From Mailhella sp. (GTDB lineage Bacteria; Desulfobacterota; Desulfovibrionia; Desulfovibrionales; Desulfovibrionaceae), in the NCBI GenBank assembly GCA_017522745.1, contig JAFWYI010000285.1:1-13604 (forward strand): a DNA stretch of 13,604 nucleotides. The letters are read 5' to 3'. Position 1 is the stretch's first letter. Each line of letters opens with the position of its first letter. The translations under genes and the position numbers were made by a program. Shown one piece after another: positions 7,530 to 13,604 of the stretch. The notes beneath the pieces are model-generated. The model saw only the letters and a program-made list of their open reading frames with translations. It made no database searches and was not told the origin of the DNA.

Positions 7530-10163
7530 CTAGACAGTCCAGCTCGTTTCAAAATGAGGCATGGCTTCCACGGCGTCCCACTTCTTCTTGAAGAAGGAGA
7601 TGCCGCCGTCGATGCCGAGACCGAGATTCAGCGTACTCTGCCCGCGGCGTTCAGCCTCACGTGCCAGCTCTGCCACGAGGGCATCGCTCACACCTGGGGG
7701 GCAGTCGTCGCGGCGGAAGGCGAACATGTAGAACGCAGAACTCATGGCGCTGAAATCGCCCACAGCCATAGCCTGAAGCCTGCCAGCAGCATCACGCGCG
7801 GCAAAAAGCAACGCATCCGGCGACTTTTGGACATATTCGCCCACGCGGCCGAAGATATGCCGCGTACCCGGGGCCAGTGTTCGCACCTTGAGATAGTGAT
7901 CCACCAGCGCGGCGTGATCCTCGCCCCAGTCCTCCACGGCGATGCTCACCTCACGCTGAGCGCGGCGAAGCATGTTGCGGAGCTTCTGACCGGGCCGATG
8001 CGGAAGCGATATGCTCCACCACGCATCACGGTCGATGACGGCACTTTCCGGTGCGGCCGCAGGAACAGCAGGAGCAAGCACCGTGATGCGCCGCAGTTCC
8101 GGCATAGCGAGGGCCTGAGCCACGGCCTTATCGAGGCGGGAGGCATAGGCTTCGCTTTCCCAGAAAGCCCTCGTATCCGGAACTTCATCTTCCGCAGGGA
8201 AGGCCACGAGGATGAGACTGCCGGGCGACGTCCAGGCCGCGAAGCCTTCGCAGGACTTGAGCGTGTTGCTGGATACGGCGCGCACGTAGGCTGGGATCTG
8301 TTCCGGCACGAGGGCGCGCGCCCCAAGGTCTGCCAGCATACGCCCGCTGGTCGGGCCGCCCGCCGCCTTGCCGGATACTCCGCGCAGAGCCGAAGAGCGC
8401 ACGTTCTGCGGCGCGGCCTCGAACACAGGAGCTTCAGGATTGCCGGGCAGGACGACAGTATCGTCACGTGTGATCCATGCCATGAAACGATGCTTTATCG
8501 TGGGCAATACACGCGTGACCGTGAAGCCGTCTTCGGCAAGCATCTGGCGCAGATTTATCATGTGGGCGGCCCCAACGAAGATCGCTGCCCCGCCGCGCTC
8601 GATGTAAGGCCGCATACGTTCACGGAAACGCTGATCGCGGACACTGATGATAGTGCCCGTCCTCGTGGGGAATTCGGCACTCGTGCCCAGCATGCCCATG
8701 AGATCACCCGCAAGATAGCGCCTGCGATTGCTCTCCATGAGCTTCGGCCAGGACCTGCAGTCTTTTACATATTTGACGACGCGTTCCATAGGCACGGATT
8801 CCAGCGAGGCTATCTGCTCCGCAAGACTTTCCATGCCCATCACGGATTTCCCCATGTCCAGCGCAGTGTCCCACACTTCAAGATCCACGGAGTTGCTCCA
8901 GCCGTTACGCTCAAGGAAGGCCGTCCACAGCGTGAAGAAGGCCGACCACTGACGCCGGGTAGAAAGCACTTCACGCACATCCACACGGCGCGGCTGTATC
9001 TTGCCGGAGATACGAGCCCACCAGCCTTCCGGCCCGTAGACCATGCGTTCCACGCGGCGGATATCCTCTTCCGAAAGAAAATCGATGACCCGGGGCGCGC
9101 CTTCGTCGAGCTGCTGCCCTATACGATCGACCTCATCCATGCTTTCGGAGTCGATAGGGCCTTCGAGCAGGACAGTGTCCACGTTCTCGAAAAGGCGACG
9201 CAGGGAATATTCAAAGGAATAACAGAAGAAATGGGCCGAGCCACCTATCCATGACGTGCGGCCGTTCTTATCCAGCCGCCAGAGCATGGCACATTCACGC
9301 TGCTCAGGCAGGCTTTCCATGAACTCCCAGCGCGAGACCGTGCCGGAACTGAGCAGCATCTTCACCACGGCGTCGGCCAGTTCCTTGGCTTCGCTCGTTA
9401 CGGCTTCCCACTGCGCAAGATGATACGAAGCATCCTTCACGCCGCCCCACTTGAGCTTGAAACGCGTGATGCCCTCATTCACGCCAAGACCGAGCAGGAT
9501 GGTATGCTTGCCTTCGGCCAGCGCTCGTTCCTTCATTTCTGCAAAAAGCAGGTCCGGCGCATGGGGCACGTAATGCGATTTGGAATGAGCGCCCAGAATG
9601 TAGCCCACATGATGAGGCAGAGAATAATCGAGAACGAGACAGGCGGCGAGCTGGCCTTCCGTATCCCACGCATTGAGCAGGCGCAGGTCGGCTCCTCCGC
9701 GCAAGGCAGAGGCCGTACCCGCGTAAAGCTGACGGATGCGCGGTGGGAGTGCGAGCCGCCCCATGAATTCTGTCCACAGCCTGCGGTGTTCGGCGGTGAA
9801 CTCGCGGGTCTCGTCCACACGCAGGAGTTCACGGGCCTTCCGCACAGGGCGGCGCAGTTTTGCGGGTATGGGAGCATCTGCCGCCAACGTGTAGTACACA
9901 TCGCTGTCCAGCTCATGAGCCTTGAGACGTTCCGGAAGTTCAGGCGCGATGACGAAACAATCGGAAGCCCCGGTCTGCGCCACGGCTTTGCTCAGGGCCG
10001 CTTCCAGCCGGGCCGTGGAGAATTCCCCCTCAAGGGGATATCCGATGGCCATGAGCCAGTCTTCGCCGGCAGAAAAAATATGGCTGTCCACCTCAAAAGT
10101 ACTGCCGCCTGAAAGCGCTTCGAGAAGCGGACGAGAGTGTTCGGGTACTATGACGGGCGACAT
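7530..10163 (-). CDS. large GNAT/FemAB-like - TraB/GumN - GNAT/FemAB-like fusion protein
   Basis: The product is 877 residues with no signal peptide or transmembrane segment, so probably cytoplasmic. Residues about 30-250 and 640-877 are two copies of an acyltransferase-like domain. They align from KLRRPVRKA (102-110) and KLRNMLRRA (727-735) to their ends, LGLGVNEGITRFKLKWG (224-240) and LGLGIDGGISFFKKKWD (847-863), a fingerprint like that of GNAT/Acetyltransf_6 proteins. The middle (about 300-555) is a full TraB/GumN domain. It has a first GxxH (Gly308 to His311), Glu334 in LLEGP, a GMESLAEQI segment (443-451), an Arg-rich RDQRF segment (509-513) and a second GxxH (Gly531 to His534) followed by L-x5-GFTVTRV. 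Glycine/alanine-rich linkers join the parts. The ATG at 10163 has AGGAG six bases upstream. Function is unknown: acyl transfer and metal-dependent hydrolysis are domain-based guesses. It is co-transcribed with the downstream radical SAM gene. Confidence 0.85.
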   Translation of the reverse strand: MSPVIVPEHSRPLLEALSGGSTFEVDSHIFSAGEDWLMAIGYPLEGEFSTARLEAALSKAVAQTGASDCFVIAPELPERLKAHELDSDVYYTLAADAPIPAKLRRPVRKARELLRVDETREFTAEHRRLWTEFMGRLALPPRIRQLYAGTASALRGGADLRLLNAWDTEGQLAACLVLDYSLPHHVGYILGAHSKSHYVPHAPDLLFAEMKERALAEGKHTILLGLGVNEGITRFKLKWGGVKDASYHLAQWEAVTSEAKELADAVVKMLLSSGTVSRWEFMESLPEQRECAMLWRLDKNGRTSWIGGSAHFFCYSFEYSLRRLFENVDTVLLEGPIDSESMDEVDRIGQQLDEGAPRVIDFLSEEDIRRVERMVYGPEGWWARISGKIQPRRVDVREVLSTRRQWSAFFTLWTAFLERNGWSNSVDLEVWDTALDMGKSVMGMESLAEQIASLESVPMERVVKYVKDCRSWPKLMESNRRRYLAGDLMGMLGTSAEFPTRTGTIISVRDQRFRERMRPYIERGGAAIFVGAAHMINLRQMLAEDGFTVTRVLPTIKHRFMAWITRDDTVVLPGNPEAPVFEAAPQNVRSSALRGVSGKAAGGPTSGRMLADLGARALVPEQIPAYVRAVSSNTLKSCEGFAAWTSPGSLILVAFPAEDEVPDTRAFWESEAYASRLDKAVAQALAMPELRRITVLAPAVPAAAPESAVIDRDAWWSISLPHRPGQKLRNMLRRAQREVSIAVEDWGEDHAALVDHYLKVRTLAPGTRHIFGRVGEYVQKSPDALLFAARDAAGRLQAMAVGDFSAMSSAFYMFAFRRDDCPPGVSDALVAELAREAERRGQSTLNLGLGIDGGISFFKKKWDAVEAMPHFETSWTV

Positions 10164-10300
10164 GGCGTACTCCTCATCGAGCAGAAAATTTTCAGAATGA
10201 GAAAACCTGCTTCAAAATGTGCCACAAGCCGGTCAGTGGGTAAAGTGCGATCAGACGACATCCCATCCAAGTTCCCCGCGTTCTTCCCTCACAAGCCTTT

Positions 10301-10332
10301 AAAATAAAAATCCCGAAAATCGCTTTTCGGGA
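10301..10332 (-). terminator. intrinsic terminator downstream of menA
   Basis: On the minus strand a 9-bp perfect stem (TCCCGAAAA at 10311-10319 with TTTTCGGGA at 10324-10332, TCGC loop on the plus strand) is followed by a U-rich tract (complement of 10301-10310). It would end the menA transcript before the GNAT-TraB-GNAT gene, so that gene needs its own promoter in 10164-10300. No convincing promoter was found there. Confidence 0.75.
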
Positions 10333-10338
10333 GAAGAT

Positions 10339-10384
10339 CGGGGGAGATGCTTTTCTCAGAAAAGCGGCCTCCCCCGTATTTTTT
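10339..10384 (+). terminator. large hairpin with T-run reading toward menA
   Basis: CGGGGGAG (10339-10346) pairs with CTCCCCCG (10369-10376). Inside it GCTTTTC (10349-10355) pairs with GAAAAGC (10359-10365) around a TCA loop. A TTTTTT run (10379-10384) follows on the plus strand, so it would stop transcription running antisense into menA. On the minus strand it forms a strong 3' hairpin just after the menA stop. Confidence 0.6.
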
Positions 10385-10394
10385 ACGCATCCTA

Positions 10395-11372
10395 TCAGTT
10401 CAGCTTTGCGGCGGCGTCCACGATGAGCCCAAGGGCCAGCAGGACGCTGAAAATAACGATGTTGCGCGAAGTATCGCCAAGGCAGGCATTGAGGGCACGG
10501 CCTTCGCGTATGTTGCCTATCTTCATCCACGTCATGAAATGGGGCACGAGGAAAAGCACAGGGAACAGGCCGGCCCATTTCAGACCATGAGGGATGAGCA
10601 TGATGGCAAAGGTCACGGCAAAACCACCCAGCGCAAGATAGAAGCGCAGACCGAAGTCCTTGCCGAAGCGGGCGATGAGCGTTTTCTTGCCAGAGGCTCT
10701 GTCCTGCTCACAATCGCGATAGTTGTTCACCGTGAGCAGCAGGTCGATGCAGAAACCAACGGCAAGGCCGCAAAGCGTGGCCTGAGGCGTCCACACGTTG
10801 GACTGCACGTAGAAGGTAAAACCAACAGCCACGACGCCGAAGAATATCACCACGAGAAGGTCCCCGAAGCCCTTCGGCCCCAGCGGGTACGGCCCGGCAG
10901 AATAGGCGTATGCGCCGATGAGGCAGAGCATTGCCACGCTCAGCATGTTCTCGCCGCCGTAATAGGCCAGCGGCAGGCCCGCGCAAAGCGCAAGAACGAG
11001 CGTGATGGCGGTGCCTATCTTCATCTTCTTGGGAGTTATCCAGCCCTGCGCACAGGCACGGCGCGGACCAAGGCGGTCCTCTCCATCGCGGCCTTTTTCA
11101 AAATCCACGTAATCGTTGATGAAATTCGATGCGATCTGCATAAGTATCGCAAAAATGGCGCACAAAAGCGCGGGTACAGGCTTGAAGCAGCCAGCCCACA
11201 CGGCAAGGGCACAGCCCACAGCCACAGGAGAAAGCGCCGCGCTGAGGGTCTTGGGACGAGCGGCGAGTACCCAGGCGTATACGGAATCCTTACGGACTTC
11301 TGCCTCAACGACCGCTTCTGCCTTGCGAACCTTGCGGGCTTTGCTGGCTTTTCGCGTCTCTTTTATCTTCAT
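10395..11372 (-). CDS. menA: 1,4-dihydroxy-2-naphthoate polyprenyltransferase (MenA-type, UbiA superfamily)
   Basis: MenA attaches the polyprenyl chain to dihydroxynaphthoate in menaquinone synthesis at the inner membrane. The 325-residue protein aligns well from memory with E. coli MenA. It has an AWxxxxRPKTL opening (33-43), the first Asp motif NDYVD (86-90), the MenA-typical RLGPRR block (100-105), the second motif NNYRDCEQD (216-224) followed by GKKTLIARFG, and eight or so hydrophobic segments. The ATG at 11372 follows AGGAG. A TTG at 11417 would only extend the N-terminus and is less likely. Residues 1-28 form an unusual Lys/Arg/Ala-rich leader with no counterpart in typical MenA. A general UbiA-family prenyltransferase acting on another naphthoate (as in the futalosine route) is the main alternative. 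It is divergent from glnS and followed by two hairpins. Confidence 0.88.
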   Translation of the reverse strand: MKIKETRKASKARKVRKAEAVVEAEVRKDSVYAWVLAARPKTLSAALSPVAVGCALAVWAGCFKPVPALLCAIFAILMQIASNFINDYVDFEKGRDGEDRLGPRRACAQGWITPKKMKIGTAITLVLALCAGLPLAYYGGENMLSVAMLCLIGAYAYSAGPYPLGPKGFGDLLVVIFFGVVAVGFTFYVQSNVWTPQATLCGLAVGFCIDLLLTVNNYRDCEQDRASGKKTLIARFGKDFGLRFYLALGGFAVTFAIMLIPHGLKWAGLFPVLFLVPHFMTWMKIGNIREGRALNACLGDTSRNIVIFSVLLALGLIVDAAAKLN

Positions 11373-11481
11373 ATCATCTCCTGCGGCAGTGCCGCGTTCT
11401 TTCTGCTGATATACCAAACGACCGAAGCAGGATAACGCATCTCATGCTCAAAGAAAAGGCACAAGGCCCCCTGCAGCATGA

Positions 11482-11510
11482 TTGACCTCTGCACGGCTCG
11501 AAGGTATCCT
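11482..11510 (+). promoter_or_regulatory. sigma70-type promoter for glnS
   Basis: TTGACC (11482-11487) and TATCCT (11505-11510) are separated by exactly 17 bases. Transcription would start near 11517, giving a leader of about 84 nt. The leader contains a small hairpin (TGCGC at 11560-11564, GCGCA at 11572-11576). Confidence 0.65.
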
Positions 11511-11600
11511 GTCTTTTTCTTTTCCGGCCTAGTGCCGTCTTTCCATCAACGCCGTATCGTGCGCCCTGAACGCGCAGCGGCAAACCATCATGAGGCCCCT

Positions 11601-13307
11601 ATGAGCCAGCTCAACACCTCCGCCCCTGAAGCGGAACGCACTCAAGGCGTCGATTTTCTTCGCGCCCGCATCAATCAGGATAACGCCACCGGCCGCTTCG
11701 ACTCTCGCGTGCATACCCGCTTCCCGCCTGAGCCCAACGGCTATCTGCACATCGGGCATGCGAAGTCCATCTGCATCAACTTCGGCCTTGCACAGGAATA
11801 CAACGGCAAGTGCAACCTGCGCTTCGACGATACCAACCCTGTGAAGGAAGACACCGAATACGTCGAATCCATCCAGCGCGACGTGCAGTGGCTCGGCTTC
11901 CAGTGGGAAGGCGACGTCCACTACGCTTCCGACTACTTCGATCAGCTCTACGAATACGCCGAAAAGCTCATCATAATGGGCAAGGCTTACGTGGACGAAC
12001 TGAACGCCGAGCAGATCCGCGAATACCGCGGCACGCTCACCAAGCCCGGCATCCCCTCCCCGTGGCGCGACCGCCCCGCCGAAGAGAGCCTCGACCTGTT
12101 CCGCCGCATGAAGGCCGGCGAGTTCGAAGACGGCAAATACGTTCTGCGTGCCAAGATCGACATGGCTTCCCCCAACATCGTGATGCGCGACCCCACCATC
12201 TACCGCATCCGCCATGCCTCCCATCACCGCACCGGCGACAAGTGGTGCATCTACCCGATGTACGACTTCACGCACTGCCTCTCCGACTCCATCGAAGGCA
12301 TCACCCACTCCATCTGCACGCTGGAATTCGACAACAACCGCGAACTCTACGACTGGGTCCTCGACACTCTCGACGTGTACCGCTCCCAGCAGATCGAATT
12401 CGCCCGCCTGAACCTCAGCTACACCGTGCTTTCCAAGCGTAAGCTCATCCAGCTGGTGAAGGAAGGCTTCGTGCGCGGCTGGGATGACCCCCGCATGCCC
12501 ACCATCTGCGGTCTGCGCCGCCGTGGTTACACGCCTGAATCCATCCGCGACTTCTGCTCCCGCATCGGCATCGCCCGCGCCGCCGACTCCAAGGTGCATT
12601 ACAGCCTGCTGGAATTCTGCTGCCGCGAACATCTGAACGCTGTCACCCCGCGTTGCATGGCCGTACTCGACCCCATCAAGGTCGTCATCACCGACTACCC
12701 CGAAGACAAGGTGGAAGAATTCGAACAGCCCCTGCATCCCGAAGATGAATCCTTCGGCAGCCGCAAGGTCCCCTTCTGCCGCGAACTGTGGATCGACCGC
12801 GACGACTTCCGCGAGGATCCGCCCAAGAAGTACTTCCGCCTCGCTCCCGGCGTGGAAGTGCGCCTGCGCTACGCCTACTACATCACCTGCCAGGAAGTCA
12901 TCAAGGACGAGAACGGCAACATCATCGAGCTGCACTGCACCCACGACCCCGCCTCCCGCGGCGGCTCCAGCCCCGACGGCCGCAAGGTCAAGGGCACTAT
13001 CCACTGGGTGAGCGCACGTCACGCCGTGCCCACCGAAGTTCGCATCTACGAACAGATGTTCTCCACGGAATCCGACTCCGACATCGAAGAAGGCAAGACC
13101 TTCCTCGACTACTTCAACAAGGACTCCGAGAAGGTCATCACCGCCATGGCTGAACCCTACCTCGCCACCATGCCCGCCGGAAGCCACGTGCAGTTCGAAC
13201 GCGTAGGCTACTTCTGCGCCGACCCTGACGGCAGCGCCGAACACCCTGTGTTCAACCGAACCGTCACGCTCAAGGATTCCTGGGCGAAGATTGAAAAGAA
13301 AGGATAG
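11601..13307 (+). CDS. glnS: glutaminyl-tRNA synthetase
   Basis: This class I synthetase charges tRNA-Gln with glutamine in the cytoplasm. The 568-residue product is close to the E. coli length of about 554. The ATP-binding HIGH motif lies at 50-53 inside [16 protein letters not shown], and the KMSKS counterpart is VLSKRKL (276-282), as in authentic GlnS rather than GltX. LRFDDTNP (73-80) and a full anticodon-binding beta-barrel region (about 350-560) follow. The ATG at 11601 has GAGG five bases upstream. The frame is open back to 11478, but that segment covers the promoter and is not conserved. The strongly C-ending codon choice suggests high expression. Its presence indicates direct glutaminylation in this organism. 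It is monocistronic, with its own promoter and terminator. Confidence 0.97.
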   Translation: MSQLNTSAPEAERTQGVDFLRARINQDNATGRFDSRVHTRFPPEPNGYLHIGHAKSICINFGLAQEYNGKCNLRFDDTNPVKEDTEYVESIQRDVQWLGFQWEGDVHYASDYFDQLYEYAEKLIIMGKAYVDELNAEQIREYRGTLTKPGIPSPWRDRPAEESLDLFRRMKAGEFEDGKYVLRAKIDMASPNIVMRDPTIYRIRHASHHRTGDKWCIYPMYDFTHCLSDSIEGITHSICTLEFDNNRELYDWVLDTLDVYRSQQIEFARLNLSYTVLSKRKLIQLVKEGFVRGWDDPRMPTICGLRRRGYTPESIRDFCSRIGIARAADSKVHYSLLEFCCREHLNAVTPRCMAVLDPIKVVITDYPEDKVEEFEQPLHPEDESFGSRKVPFCRELWIDRDDFREDPPKKYFRLAPGVEVRLRYAYYITCQEVIKDENGNIIELHCTHDPASRGGSSPDGRKVKGTIHWVSARHAVPTEVRIYEQMFSTESDSDIEEGKTFLDYFNKDSEKVITAMAEPYLATMPAGSHVQFERVGYFCADPDGSAEHPVFNRTVTLKDSWAKIEKKG

Positions 13308-13349
13308 CAAGGCTCCTGCACAGGAAAACGCTTGCGTATAGATTCGAGC

Positions 13350-13373
13350 AAAGGCCACCTTCGGGTGGCCTTT
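13350..13373 (+). terminator. intrinsic terminator of glnS (UUCG tetraloop)
   Basis: AAAGGCCACC (13350-13359) pairs perfectly with GGTGGCCTTT (13364-13373) around a TTCG tetraloop, and TTTATCATTT follows. It lies 42 bases beyond the glnS stop. The symmetrical A/T flanks could allow function in both directions. Confidence 0.85.
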
Positions 13374-13440
13374 ATCATTTAACACAGCCCCTTCGACCGC
13401 GCGTCCACGACATCAAACTGAAACAGTGACGGGGGGAACG

Positions 13441-13604
13441 ATGGCGGACAAAAAGCCGCTCAGGCTATTTCGATATTTAGCACTTTGTATAAACATTTCC
13501 CAAATATCAGAGAAACACTCCAAAATATGGGAAACATCCACAAATAAACATTATATAACATATAAATATATATTACTTTTTATTCTGGTATATTTTTTGC
13601 AACA
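13441..13604 (+). CDS. possible partial ORF in AT-rich DNA, unidentified, cut by window end
   Basis: An ATG at 13441 opens a frame that stays free of stops for 54 codons to the window edge. A six-G run (13431-13436) lies four bases upstream and could act as an imperfect ribosome-binding site. The predicted start is basic (MADKKPLRLFRYLAL), the middle is polar, and the last residues seen (YILLFILVYFL) are hydrophobic, perhaps a membrane segment. Five ATA isoleucine codons in this short stretch contrast with the GC-rich codon use of every other gene here. No family is recognised. It may instead be a non-coding AT-rich regulatory region that happens to be open. Confidence 0.3.
   Translation, partial: MADKKPLRLFRYLALCINISQISEKHSKIWETSTNKHYITYKYILLFILVYFLQ
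13496..13534. repeat. inverted repeat TTTCCCA/TGGGAAA in the AT-rich right end
   Basis: TTTCCCA (13496-13502) and TGGGAAA (13528-13534) form a perfect 7-bp inverted repeat with a 25-base spacer, flanked by AT-rich steps (AAATAT, AAAATAT). It could be a two-site operator for a gene beyond the window. If the frame starting at 13441 is real, the repeat lies inside it. Confidence 0.35.

Noticed and set aside
7517..7552. TTG start 12 codons upstream for the radical SAM protein
   Set aside because: It overlaps the upstream coding region, while the ATG at 7516 has a strong AGGAG at good spacing.
7080..9254. 724-codon open frame on the plus strand opposite the fusion gene and radical SAM gene
   Set aside because: It spans two recognised minus-strand genes, crosses the gap between them and lacks any domain signature. 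It is a composition effect.
10170..10215. TTGAAG with AAAATT 17 bases later as a promoter for the fusion gene (minus strand)
   Set aside because: The -10 element matches only three of six positions and would leave a very short leader. Not strong enough to list as a feature.
10209..10224. Sigma54-like TGGCAC...GC on the minus strand upstream of the fusion gene
   Set aside because: The GG to GC spacing is 11 rather than 10 bases and the -12 element reads GAAGC instead of TTGC, so it does not meet the strict sigma54 consensus.
11529..13385. 618-codon open frame on the minus strand opposite glnS
   Set aside because: It is the antisense shadow of a confidently identified glnS. The C-ending codon bias of glnS removes stop codons from the opposite strand. 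The predicted protein is a low-complexity Val/Ala/Gly/Asp mix with no recognisable domain.

Overview
The window looks like a chromosomal segment of a GC-rich, Gram-negative anaerobe. The gene set and protein style suggest the Desulfovibrionaceae (Desulfobacterota). That placement is an inference from family resemblance, not a database match.

Layout. Positions 92-961 (minus) encode a pyridoxamine/pyridoxal kinase. A good sigma70-type promoter at 1169-1197 then starts a plus-strand operon: rpmH, rnpA, yidD, yidC, jag, psd, pssA. It ends at a long bidirectional hairpin terminator (6399-6436). The first five genes are the widely conserved cluster of ribosomal protein L34, the RNase P protein, and the YidD/YidC/Jag membrane-insertion module. 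Here the two-step phosphatidylethanolamine pathway (PssA makes phosphatidylserine, Psd decarboxylates it) follows directly, so membrane protein insertion and membrane lipid synthesis share one transcription unit.

Three minus-strand genes follow. A two-gene unit (10163 down to 6467) encodes an 877-residue protein with two similar GNAT/FemAB-like acyltransferase domains flanking a complete TraB/GumN (Tiki-type) domain, and a radical SAM protein with SPASM-like C-terminal cysteines. I do not recognise this architecture or this pairing as a described system, and it is the most interesting part of the window. Upstream of it, separated by two hairpins, is menA (menaquinone prenyltransferase).

Divergent from menA is glnS (glutaminyl-tRNA synthetase), with its own promoter (11482-11510) and a UUCG-loop terminator (13350-13373). 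After it, composition drops sharply to AT-rich DNA. There an open reading frame beginning at 13441 runs off the window end, and an inverted repeat is visible. This may be the edge of an acquired region or a long regulatory region.

No tRNA, rRNA, CRISPR array or insertion sequence was seen. No gene-free stretch exceeds 300 bases: the largest gaps (962-1232, 10164-10394, 11373-11600) hold the promoters and hairpins listed.
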